From an uncultured Apibacter sp. (GTDB lineage Bacteria > Bacteroidota > Bacteroidia > Flavobacteriales > Weeksellaceae), in assembly GCA_945280365.1 (NCBI GenBank), contig CALYQD010000013.1:1-64000 (forward strand): a stretch of DNA of 64,000 nucleotides, given 5' to 3'. Positions within the stretch are counted from its first letter, which is position 1. Each line of letters starts with the position of its first letter. Under the pieces are notes generated by a model. The model did not search any database. It was given only the letters and a program-made list of their open reading frames with translations, and had not been told where the DNA came from. Position numbers and translations under genes: made by a program. Positions 19,071 through 26,928 of the stretch are shown piece after piece.

Positions 19071-19099
19071 AAAAGACTTGAGTAGACAAGTCTTTTTTT
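19071..19099 (+). terminator. terminator of glmS
   Basis: A 10-bp stem AAAAGACTTG/CAAGTCTTTT with a 6-base loop is followed by T residues. Confidence 0.85.
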
Positions 19100-19203
19100 G
19101 TATAATAAGTTATATCAAAAAAACAATAAAAATCATAAATATTCAATAACTTTAAAATTAAAATAACATATAAAAATAAATTAATTTTACCAAAAAATAA
19201 ATT

Positions 19204-20727
19204 ATGAATAAAAAAGTAATCTTAATGATTTTAGACGGCTGGGGAATAGCTACGGATAAATCTGTATCAGCAATTGACCATGCTCATACACCTTTTATGG
19301 ATAGCTGTTTCCAGAAATATTCTAATACAACCTTGGTAACCTATGGGTTGGATGTAGGTTTACCTAAAGGACAAATGGGAAATTCTGAAGTAGGACATAT
19401 GAATTTAGGTGCCGGAAGAGTTGTTTATCAAAATTTGACGAAAATAAATCTAGCCGTAGAAAATGAAACCTTAGGTAATGAAGAAGAATTAAAAAAAGCT
19501 TTTGATTACGCTAAAAGTAATAACAAACCCGTACATTTTATTGGTTTGGTTTCCAATGGTGGTGTACATTCACATATTAGCCATTTAAAATCATTAGTAG
19601 AAGCAGCCAATTCATCTAATGTACCTAATGTTTTTGTACATGCATTTACAGACGGAAGAGATTGCGATCCACAGAGTGGAAAAGGCTTTATAAAAGATAC
19701 TATTGATTTTTGTAAAGATAATAATGCAAAATTAGCTTCTATTGTAGGAAGATATTACGCAATGGATAGAGATAAACGTTGGGAAAGGGTAAAAATAGCT
19801 TATGACGTTATGGTAAATGCAGTGGGAAATAGAACAGAGAATCCGTTACAAGCGATAAAACAATCCTATGAAGATGGAATTACGGATGAATTTTTAATGC
19901 CCATCGTTGTAACAGAGAATAATAAACCTGTGGCAAAAATCCAAGAGGGTGATGTTGTTATATGCTTTAATTTTCGTACCGATAGACCGAGAGAAATTGT
20001 TGATGTTTTATCTCAAAATGATCATCCGGAAGTTGGAATTAAAAAATTAGATTTATACTTTGTAACGATGACTGAATATGATGAAACGTTTGAAAATATA
20101 CATGTTATATTCAAAGAGGACACGATTAAAAATACAATAGGTGAAGTCATAGCAAATGCAGCAATGAAACAAATAAGAATTGCTGAAACCGAAAAATATC
20201 CGCATGTGACATTCTTTTTTTCCGGAGGAGAGGAAAAAGTATTTGAAAACGAAAAAAGAATTTTAGCTCCTTCTCCAAAAGACGTTCCTACTTATGACTT
20301 AAAGCCTCAAATGGCAGCCTATGATATTAAAGACGCAATTATACCGGAATTAAAAAAGAAAGAAGTTGATTTTGTATGTCTTAACTTCGCAAATGCCGAT
20401 ATGGTTGGCCATACAGGTGTATTTGAAGCAGCAGTCAAAGCAGCTGAAGTAGTTGATGAATGTGCAGGAGAAATATGTAAAGCAGCCTTAGAGAACGGTT
20501 ATACGACTTTAATTATAGCTGATCATGGTAATTCTGATAAGATGAAAAATGAAGATGGATCTCCAAACACCCAACATACAACTAATTTAGTTCCATTAAT
20601 TGTAGTTGATAATGAAAAATATAACTTAAAACAAGGTAAATTAGGAGATATAGCACCCACAATTTTAACTCTAATGGGATTACCGATTCCTAAGGAAATG
20701 ACAGGAAATGTTTTAATTGAAAAATAA
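19204..20727 (+). CDS. gpmI: 2,3-bisphosphoglycerate-independent phosphoglycerate mutase
   Basis: Interconverts 3- and 2-phosphoglycerate in glycolysis and gluconeogenesis using two Mn ions. The N-terminal DGWG metal motif (residues 11-14) and the nucleophile Ser61 in MGNSEVGH are present. The phosphatase-domain motifs NFANADMVGHTG and IADHGNSDKM follow in the C-terminal third. The length of 507 aa is standard. It is monocistronic, closed by a strong terminator. Confidence 0.97.
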   Translation: MNKKVILMILDGWGIATDKSVSAIDHAHTPFMDSCFQKYSNTTLVTYGLDVGLPKGQMGNSEVGHMNLGAGRVVYQNLTKINLAVENETLGNEEELKKAFDYAKSNNKPVHFIGLVSNGGVHSHISHLKSLVEAANSSNVPNVFVHAFTDGRDCDPQSGKGFIKDTIDFCKDNNAKLASIVGRYYAMDRDKRWERVKIAYDVMVNAVGNRTENPLQAIKQSYEDGITDEFLMPIVVTENNKPVAKIQEGDVVICFNFRTDRPREIVDVLSQNDHPEVGIKKLDLYFVTMTEYDETFENIHVIFKEDTIKNTIGEVIANAAMKQIRIAETEKYPHVTFFFSGGEEKVFENEKRILAPSPKDVPTYDLKPQMAAYDIKDAIIPELKKKEVDFVCLNFANADMVGHTGVFEAAVKAAEVVDECAGEICKAALENGYTTLIIADHGNSDKMKNEDGSPNTQHTTNLVPLIVVDNEKYNLKQGKLGDIAPTILTLMGLPIPKEMTGNVLIEK

Positions 20728-20746
20728 TCAGGAAGAATAAATCAAG

Positions 20747-20777
20747 AAAAAGAGATATCATGAATATCTCTTTTTTT
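20747..20777 (+). terminator. terminator of gpmI
   Basis: A 12-bp stem AAAAAGAGATAT/ATATCTCTTTTT with a 5-base loop is followed by T residues. Confidence 0.85.
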
Positions 20778-20918
20778 ATTGTTATAAAATATAAACTAAT
20801 AAAATGTCTTTTTATAAAAAAGCATATTATAAATTAAGTAGTTAAGTCAACCTATAATAGAATATGTAATTTAACAAGCATTTAACGATTCATCAAATAA
20901 TATGTATAAGCAAATACG

Positions 20919-20926
20919 TAAATTTG
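20919..20926 (+). promoter_or_regulatory. -7 element for tssD
   Basis: TAAATTTG matches TAnnTTTG, 34 bases upstream of the ATG. Confidence 0.5.
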
Positions 20927-20960
20927 TCGAATTTAAAAAAAACACTAAAAAATAATTATT

Positions 20961-21356
20961 ATGTCATTTAGAGCACGATTAGAGGTAGCAGGGAGAAAAT
21001 ATAATATTATAAATGTAAATTATTCATTAGCACAAGAAACAGACCCTACAGGAAGACCCTCTGCACAAATTAGAGGTGGTAGAATAGAAGTAACTCTTAA
21101 ATCCACCAATGAAACTGGATTTTTTGAATGGATGACAGACAGTTGTGAGAAAAAAGATGGAAAAATTGTCTTTGTGAAAAGAAATTCAAATGTTCCATTT
21201 AAAGAGTTAAATTTCACAGCTGGATATGTAGTGAAATATAAAGAAAAACTTGATTCATTAGGTATAGGAAGGTCTTCATTTACAGAAACATTTACCATAT
21301 CAGCAAAGGCTATACGTATAGGGATGGGTGTACATGTAAATGAATGGATAGGATAA
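20961..21356 (+). CDS. tssD: type VI secretion system tube protein TssD (Hcp), Bacteroidota type
   Basis: The 131-aa product matches the TssD/Hcp tube subunit of the Bacteroidota T6SS (subtype iii). Its features are the MSFRARLEVAGRKYNI start, the YSLAQETDPTGRPSA segment with the conserved PTGRPSA core, RGGRIEVTL and FFEWM, and a compact beta-barrel-like pattern with no signal peptide. It stands alone, with its own -7 element, between gpmI and RNase P RNA; no other tss genes are in the window. Bacteroidota with this system often carry extra tssD copies outside the main cluster, so this may be a secondary tube protein or effector carrier. Confidence 0.88.
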   Translation: MSFRARLEVAGRKYNIINVNYSLAQETDPTGRPSAQIRGGRIEVTLKSTNETGFFEWMTDSCEKKDGKIVFVKRNSNVPFKELNFTAGYVVKYKEKLDSLGIGRSSFTETFTISAKAIRIGMGVHVNEWIG

Positions 21357-21385
21357 AAGTAGTGAAATTTTTATATATAAAAAAA

Positions 21386-21692
21386 GCAAATCAATAAGCC
21401 GGATTTTGTCATTCTCAATATTGAAAAGCCTTGTTATTTATCTAGAATAAGAATTACTTCTTATTTCAATCTGCTTACCCCCCGGCATCGGACGGATAGC
21501 CCTTATAAATCCGGTATACATAGCATTGCACCTCACAGAGTTTACCTGATTTCACTACAGCCGAACTGTACTTCCTTTCTGTTGCACTAGTCCTCATTTT
21601 ACAATGGACGGGCGTTACCCGCTGTGATATCCTATGGTGTCCGGACTTTCCTCTTCTATTATTCATTAATAGAAGCAACAAGGTTGATTTGC
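21386..21692 (-). ncRNA. rnpB: RNase P RNA
   Basis: The catalytic RNA of RNase P, which matures tRNA 5' ends. The minus strand contains the near-universal GAGGAAAGTCCGGACACC block (about 21639-21656), followed by the AGTGCAACAGAAAG segment. The 5' end GCAAATCAA (21684-21692) pairs with TTGATTTGC at the 3' end (21386-21394), closing helix P1. A T-run follows the 3' end on the minus strand. The length of about 307 nt is compact and typical of Bacteroidota. A 68-codon open frame inside it is fortuitous. Confidence 0.95.
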
Positions 21693-21698
21693 TTTTTG

Positions 21699-21706
21699 CA
21701 AATTTA
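21699..21706 (-). promoter_or_regulatory. -7 element for rnpB
   Basis: The minus strand reads TAAATTTG, 6 bases upstream of the predicted RNase P RNA 5' end, the spacing expected for a -7 element. Confidence 0.7.
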
Positions 21707-21747
21707 CAATAATTTTCAATATTCTAAACTGGATATTATTTGTTGAT

Positions 21748-21755
21748 TATATTTG
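21748..21755 (+). promoter_or_regulatory. -7 element for truB
   Basis: TATATTTG matches TAnnTTTG and lies 19 bases upstream of the truB start. Confidence 0.55.
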
Positions 21756-21774
21756 CTTTTTAATAAAAGAAACA

Positions 21775-22449
21775 ATGAATTTAGAAGATATACAAGAAGG
21801 AAAAATATATTTAATAGATAAGCCGTTGGATTGGACTTCTTTTGATGTTGTAAATAAAATTAAGTGGAAAATAAAGAGAAATTTTAATTTAAGAAAAATT
21901 AAAGTAGGTCATGCGGGTACATTAGATCCTAAAGCAACAGGCTTGCTCATTGTATGTGTAGGTAAAGCTACCAAACAAATTCAACAGATTCAAGATGCAT
22001 CAAAACAATATTCAGGAGAAATAAAATTAGGAGTCGAAACGCCATCCTATGATACGGAAACAGAAGAAGTTAATCATAAAGAACTTAGTCACTTACAGGT
22101 AAAAGATATTGAAGAAGCAACAAAATATTTTATTGGTGATACAATTATTCAAAAACCTCCTGTATATTCTGCATTAAAAAAAGAAGGTAAAAGATTATAC
22201 GAATTTGCAAGAAAAGGACTAGCAGTTGAAATACCCTCCCGAGAAATATCAATTTATGATTTTAAAATAACAAAGGTTAAAATTCCTTATGTTGAATTTG
22301 TAGTTCATTGCAGTAAAGGAACCTATATAAGATCTTTAGCTCATGATTTTGGTCAGAAATTAGGAGTAGGTGGATATCTTACAAAACTTCGTAGAGAAAA
22401 AATTGGGAATTACGAAATTAAAGATTCAGATAACTCAATTTTACTATGA
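21775..22449 (+). CDS. truB: tRNA pseudouridine-55 synthase
   Basis: Modifies U55 in the T-loop of tRNAs. The catalytic Asp51 lies in GHAGTLDPKATGLL. KPPVYSALKKEGKRLYEFAR and CSKGTYIRSLAHDFG are the other two family blocks. At 224 aa it lacks the C-terminal PUA extension of the E. coli protein (314 aa), which is usual in Bacteroidota. It stands alone next to RNase P RNA and upstream of a decay island. Confidence 0.95.
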   Translation: MNLEDIQEGKIYLIDKPLDWTSFDVVNKIKWKIKRNFNLRKIKVGHAGTLDPKATGLLIVCVGKATKQIQQIQDASKQYSGEIKLGVETPSYDTETEEVNHKELSHLQVKDIEEATKYFIGDTIIQKPPVYSALKKEGKRLYEFARKGLAVEIPSREISIYDFKITKVKIPYVEFVVHCSKGTYIRSLAHDFGQKLGVGGYLTKLRREKIGNYEIKDSDNSILL

Positions 22450-22775
22450 AGATAATGCGAGAAGATAGCGCTAATTAAATCGTTAATTAAGAAAGATAAG
22501 CTTATAATTTATAAACAAAATCTCAAAATATAATTATTGAAGAACGAAAATGAAATATGACTAGGTTTATATTTCTCTTACATTAACGGATGTATATATA
22601 TCCTAGTAAGCGAGTGAGAAGATCCAATATAACCCAACTAATGAGTTTTAGATAATTAATGAAATAACTTTATTGATTATCCATATTTTTATAATTTTAT
22701 CTTAAAGTAAAGGAATACTCCATATCTGATATATTATCTTTGACCTTGCAACATATTTCCTGTTATGCAGGAAAA
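22450..22775. other. non-coding stretch, no recognisable gene
   Basis: This A+T-rich DNA between truB and the AraC remnant has frequent stops in all frames. I recognise no coding remnant, RNA or strong hairpin here. Confidence 0.4.
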
Positions 22776-22985
22776 TTTGACAAAATGGAAGATCCTGAAA
22801 TCGAATGGGCACATTGACATTCTTTTTTTCATTAGTCTGTTTTACAGAAGGTACTGGCTTATATGTGATCAATCTTGAGGATACTCAATCCAAACAGATG
22901 AAATATTTTTTGTAAATCCTAAGCAAATTCATAATTGGAATTGTTCTAAAAGCTGTAAAAGATATATCCTAATCTATTGATTTGT
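22776..22985 (+). pseudogene. eroded AraC-family regulator, N-terminal cupin part
   Basis: Three overlapping frames, read in order, give the sensor-domain pattern of an AraC-type regulator. FDKMEDPEIEWAH is followed by a stop. Then comes FTEGTGLYVINLED in a shifted frame, and then YSIQTDEIFFVNPKQIHNW in another, ending IHNWNCSKSCKRYIL. The second part matches the usual FxNPxQxHxW cupin motif of these regulators. At least two frameshifts and several stops are present, and the DNA-binding helix-turn-helix domain is not found downstream, so the gene is dead. It lies just before a carboxymuconolactone-decarboxylase remnant that such regulators often control. Confidence 0.5.
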
Positions 22986-23087
22986 TTTATGAAAAATTGC
23001 ATGTACAGATAAAATAAATAAATTCATATTGCAAAAAATGTAATAGGAACTACAGCTAAACATATATTTATTGGACATCCACTTAAT

Positions 23088-23829
23088 CGAAACAAAACGG
23101 TTGTTAATCTAAATCAAACATAATCTAAACGGAATTAGCCCGATTTCTTGTCGAATATTCGCTCTGAGATGTATATTGTGTAAAATATTTAGATAACAAA
23201 TCAAAAGAAATTACATCAGTATTTTCACCTATCACTTCAGGAGCAATCTCACAATTAAAGGTTCGTCTAAACGGTGCATAAATACCGGCAGTTCTATAAC
23301 AGATGTAAAAGAAACAATATTGTAAATGTCTGTATATAGAGGATTTCAAAAATCTATTAATGCAATGAATGGATTGAAGGAAGTTTTAATTAAGCGAAAA
23401 GAAAATGGTATTAATGATTTAGAGGAAAAGGTAAACCAAGAAGCAGATGTAATAGATAAATATTCAAAACGCGTATAAACACTTTCACAGCTAGATAGAT
23501 TGCAGGTGCAGCGAATGAAAAAATCCTATCGTGATTTTTCTCCTGAATTTTCACAATTTATCTTAGAATATGAATATATTGATATTTATTCACGAAATGG
23601 TTTAGAAAAGAAGTTTAGACAAATTGCCACTATTGTGGCATTCGCTACCTAAGGAAATGCACTATAGGAGTTAAAGTTTCATATAAACGGAGCTTTAAAC
23701 ATGGGAGTTACAGAGAATGAAATTAAAATTTTTATGCTGATGATGACTGTTTATGCAGGATTTCCGGAGGCTATAAATAACATGAATATTTTAAAAGAAT
23801 CGCTAAATGAACTAGCTAATCTTAGATAA
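23088..23829 (+). pseudogene. eroded two-domain carboxymuconolactone decarboxylase family protein
   Basis: Both CMD domains can still be read. Domain 1 runs ARFLVEYSL, stop, DVYC, then SQLKVRLNGA. After a frameshift it continues with NTGSSITDVKETIL, stop, and YRGFQKSINAMNGLKEV. Domain 2 runs from SQLDRLQVQRMKKSYRDFS through IDIYSRNGLEKKFRQIATI, two stops, LKFHINGALNMGV and TVYAGFPEAINNMN to a normal end at 23827-23829. In-frame stops (for example at 23476-23478) and one frameshift show that it is not functional. The intact family, related to AhpD, has redox or decarboxylase activity. Decay is recent enough for the homology to remain clear. Confidence 0.8.
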
Positions 23830-24238
23830 TTTTTTATTTTTTCGATGAGATAATATTAATAATTCTGATTGGTAATTTTATGCAATTACTTTATAGAAGT
23901 TATTATAATTAAATTAGATTAATTTCTTTTAATTCTAAAATAAAAGAAGAAAAAACATTTTTTTCAAATTAATCAAATATAAGTAAGTTTAATGCTGCAT
24001 AAAATTCATTTTAAGTAGCATTTTAAGTTTTTTTCTTAGAAATATGAATTCAGTAATTTTTAAATAAAAAGACTTAATTGTTAATTAATTTAGAGATATA
24101 TGTATCTAAATAAAATGATATACATTAAATAGGCATAAAATTAAAAGTTAAAAAATTAGCTGAAACAAAAAATAATGTTTCATCGAATGTATACATTTAA
24201 AAATTCAAGTTAATTGGAAAATTAGTTTTTAAGATAAT
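23830..24238. other. A+T-rich non-coding stretch
   Basis: About 400 bases between the CMD remnant and the DeoR-type gene contain stops in all frames and long A/T runs. I see no terminator hairpin, RNA gene or coding remnant that I can defend. Confidence 0.45.
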
Positions 24239-25018
24239 TTATTTAGCAATTACGACTTCTATACCTAAATCTTCAAATTTTTCAACATCTCTATTATTAA
24301 TACCTTGATCAGTAATTAAAACATGAATTTTATCCAGGTCGGTTATTTTACCGAAACCTCTTTTGCTTATTTTAGTAGAATCAGCTAAAACGATAACTTT
24401 TTCAGAATTTTGTATCATGAGTTGATTCATTTTAGCTTCCATAGTACTGGAAGTAGAAAGCCCAAAATCAAAATCAACTCCGTCACCACCTATAAATAGT
24501 TTACTGCAAGAATAATTACTAATCATCAATTCAGCATAAGGTCCCATAACCGAGCCTGATTTAGTTCTTACATCTCCCCCCAATTGTATTACATCAAAAT
24601 TGGGATTACCATATAATAACATGGCAGATTTCAATGAAGAAGTGAGGATGGTTAATTTAGTATAATTATTATCAATAACCTGGGCAACCATTTGTGTGGT
24701 AGTTCCAGAAGAAATAGTTATAAAATCATTATCTTCAATAAAATTGAGTGCGGCTTTAGCTATTTTTGATTTTTCTTCAACTTGTAAGGTTTCTTTTTTA
24801 TTAACATGTCTTTCCTTTACAATAAAAGATTCTCTCGTAGCTCCTCCGTGAGTCCTGTATAATTTTCCTATTTTTTCAAGATGAGTCAAATCTTTTCTAA
24901 TCGTAACTGCTGAAACATTTAATTTCTTACATAAATCAGTTACAGATACATAATGATTAAAATTTAATTCTTCTAGAATTTCCTGTTGTCTTATATTATT
25001 AATATTGTTATTCTTCAT
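24239..25018 (-). CDS. DeoR/GlpR-family transcriptional regulator
   Basis: A sugar-phosphate-responsive repressor. The N-terminal winged helix-turn-helix spans about residues 8-62, with VSVTDLCKKLNVSAVTIRKDL as the recognition region and LYRTHGGAT at its end. The C-terminal DeoR sensor domain carries TISSGTTTQMVA and LADSTKISKRGFGKI. At 259 aa it is full length. It is divergent from the MIP-channel operon with 340 bases between them, so it very likely controls that operon, and possibly itself. A repeated TTTAGTTTCG sequence between the two genes is a candidate operator. Confidence 0.9.
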   Translation of the reverse strand: MKNNNINNIRQQEILEELNFNHYVSVTDLCKKLNVSAVTIRKDLTHLEKIGKLYRTHGGATRESFIVKERHVNKKETLQVEEKSKIAKAALNFIEDNDFITISSGTTTQMVAQVIDNNYTKLTILTSSLKSAMLLYGNPNFDVIQLGGDVRTKSGSVMGPYAELMISNYSCSKLFIGGDGVDFDFGLSTSSTMEAKMNQLMIQNSEKVIVLADSTKISKRGFGKITDLDKIHVLITDQGINNRDVEKFEDLGIEVVIAK

Positions 25019-25068
25019 TGGGCATGTAATAACATTGGGTAAAATAATTATATCTACTTTATAAATGT

Positions 25069-25076
25069 CAAATTTA
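25069..25076 (-). promoter_or_regulatory. -7 element for the DeoR-type regulator
   Basis: The minus strand reads TAAATTTG (TAnnTTTG), 50 bases upstream of the regulator start codon. Confidence 0.5.
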
Positions 25077-25111
25077 CGAAAATATTTAAATTATCAGAAA
25101 GTAAAGAAAGA

Positions 25112-25130
25112 TTTAGTTTCGTTAATGAAA
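25112..25130. promoter_or_regulatory. candidate DeoR operator, distal copy
   Basis: The sequence TTTAGTTTCG (25112-25121) overlaps a near-palindrome TTTCGTTAATGAAA (25117-25130). DeoR/GlpR operators often carry a TTCG core. The same 10-mer recurs at 25255-25264 inside the operon promoter. This is inference from repetition and position. Confidence 0.4.
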
Positions 25131-25251
25131 ATGTTGCAAATCAATATATAAATATTTTAAATTCAATATTATATATATTGTTTTGTGCATGATTTAGGTA
25201 TTTAATAACAAAATTTTTTTAATTTTAATGAAAAAAAAATTTGTTTTATTG

Positions 25252-25282
25252 TTGTTTAGTTTCGATTTAGTAAATACATTTG
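25252..25282 (+). promoter_or_regulatory. promoter of the pentose/polyol operon with embedded candidate operator
   Basis: A -33 TTG (25252-25254) and a -7 TACATTTG (25275-25282) are separated by 20 bases, a good Bacteroidota promoter. The second copy of TTTAGTTTCG (25255-25264) sits in the spacer, where a bound DeoR-type repressor would block transcription. The predicted leader is about 70 nt. Confidence 0.6.
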
Positions 25283-25358
25283 TTACGTTTTAAATATTTA
25301 AAAACATAAAGTTCATTAAAATAAATAAAAATCAAAACTAAAGATAAAATTAAAGATT

Positions 25359-26165
25359 ATGGATACAGTAGTAACAACAAAATTTATAGGAGAGTTATTA
25401 GGCTCTTTTTCATTAATTGCCTTAGGATGTGGTATCAGTATGAACCTTAACTTAGATAAAACCTATGGAGAGGGAAACAAAGCAACATTGAGCGGGCCAT
25501 TAGGCTGGGGATTTGCCGTAGCTATGTCAGTAATAATTTCATCTCCATTTGATACCGGCGGACAGTTTAATCCGGCTGTAACACTAGCACAATGGGCGGC
25601 AGGTGTATTAGATCCAAAATTTGTCCTCCCTTACATTACCGCGCAATTTATAGGATGTTTCCTTGGAGCTCTTTTAGTTTCATTCATATATAAAGGTCAT
25701 ATTTCAGCTACTTCCGGTGATTCTTCAAAGATACTCGGTGTTTTTGCTACTAATGCATCTATTAGAAAAAATAATTCAATTCAAAATTTTGCTGCGGAAG
25801 CTATTGGTACATTCTTTTTAGTATTTATAGGGCTTTCAATGAGTTCAAACCATGGAGGAGAAATTATAGAAAATACTACAGGTATTCCGCAATTTACACA
25901 TTCTATGGTCGGATTCGGCTCATTAGGAGCTTTGCCTGCAGGATTTATGATTTTTGCTATTGGTATGGCCTATGGAGGGGTTACAGGATGGTCTTTAAAT
26001 CCGGCTAGAGATCTTATGCCAAGATTAGTTCATCAACTGTTACCTATCAAAGGAAAAGGAAGCAGTGATTGGGGATATGGGATAATTTACGCTTCCATTG
26101 CACCTATAGTTGGAGGATTAATAGCTGCAGCCCTTTATGTAATAGTTAAGCCCTACTTTAATTAA
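25359..26165 (+). CDS. MIP-family aquaglyceroporin
   Basis: An inner-membrane channel for glycerol or other small polyols. Six hydrophobic segments and two NPA half-helices are visible: GGQFNPAVTLA (near residue 69) and WSLNPARDLMPR (near residue 213). The Asp after the second NPAR is the glyceroporin signature; water-selective channels usually lack it. A Trp occupies the place of the GlpF selectivity-filter Phe. At 268 aa the length is normal. It is the first gene of the operon. In this setting it may take up a polyol substrate or release glycerol. Confidence 0.9.
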   Translation: MDTVVTTKFIGELLGSFSLIALGCGISMNLNLDKTYGEGNKATLSGPLGWGFAVAMSVIISSPFDTGGQFNPAVTLAQWAAGVLDPKFVLPYITAQFIGCFLGALLVSFIYKGHISATSGDSSKILGVFATNASIRKNNSIQNFAAEAIGTFFLVFIGLSMSSNHGGEIIENTTGIPQFTHSMVGFGSLGALPAGFMIFAIGMAYGGVTGWSLNPARDLMPRLVHQLLPIKGKGSSDWGYGIIYASIAPIVGGLIAAALYVIVKPYFN

Positions 26166-26232
26166 TAGATTAATAAAAAGTTCGTTTTAAAATATTCAAT
26201 ATAATTACAAAATCATTAAAAAATAAATAAAA

Positions 26233-26883
26233 ATGAAATTTTTCATTGATACAGCAGATTTAGAGCAAATCAAGAAGGCTCAAGATCTTGGAATTCTTGA
26301 TGGAGTAACCACTAATCCTTCCATTATGGCGAAAGTCGGAATTACCGGAAAGAATAGTATATATGCTCATTACAAAGCTATATGCGAAATTGTAGATGGA
26401 GATGTAAGTGCAGAAGTTTTATCCACAGATTATGAAGGTATTATCAAAGAAGGTAAAGAATTAGCTGAAATTGATAAACAAATAACGGTGAAAGTTCCGA
26501 TGATATACGATGGAATCCGAGCCATTAAATATTTTTCAAGTAAAGGAATTAAAACAAACTGTACTCTAGTATTTTCACCAGGGCAGGCACTATTAGCCGC
26601 TAAAGCAGGAGCAACCTATGTATCTCCCTTTATAGGAAGACTGGATGATACCTCTACAGATGGGTTGAATTTAATTTCAGAAATCAGAGAGATCTATGAT
26701 AACTATGGATATAGTACACAAATCTTAGCCGCATCGATCAGATCCTCAATGCATATAATTAATTGTGCAAAAATTGGAGCAGATGTTATTACCTCTCCTT
26801 TAGCACCTATACTTGATTTGCTAAAACATCCATTAACAGATATAGGATTAGCTAAATTTATAGAAGACTCAAAAAAGCTTTAA
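26233..26883 (+). CDS. tal: short-form transaldolase (TalC/FSA family)
   Basis: A class I aldolase-type (beta/alpha)8 enzyme of the 215-220 aa family. The start MKFFIDTADLEQIKKA and DGVTTNPSI are diagnostic, and the Schiff-base Lys is Lys87 in TVKVPM. Members are often labelled fructose-6-phosphate aldolase. The residue that discriminates the two activities (Tyr131 in E. coli FSA, Phe178 in TalB) is Phe133 here, in SPFIGRLDD. I therefore expect true transaldolase activity. It would work with the transketolase at the operon's end to turn xylulose-5-phosphate into hexose and triose phosphates. Confidence 0.88.
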   Translation: MKFFIDTADLEQIKKAQDLGILDGVTTNPSIMAKVGITGKNSIYAHYKAICEIVDGDVSAEVLSTDYEGIIKEGKELAEIDKQITVKVPMIYDGIRAIKYFSSKGIKTNCTLVFSPGQALLAAKAGATYVSPFIGRLDDTSTDGLNLISEIREIYDNYGYSTQILAASIRSSMHIINCAKIGADVITSPLAPILDLLKHPLTDIGLAKFIEDSKKL

Positions 26884-26928
26884 ATTACATAAAGACCAAC
26901 AAATTATCAACCACAAAAAACTAAAAAA

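Noticed and set aside
21475..21681. 68-codon minus-strand open frame
   Set aside because: It lies wholly within RNase P RNA.
23125..23349. 74-codon minus-strand open frame
   Set aside because: It is antisense to the first domain of the CMD pseudogene, whose plus-strand homology is clear.
26233..26883. Fructose-6-phosphate aldolase as the specific activity
   Set aside because: The diagnostic Tyr is replaced by Phe, the transaldolase state.
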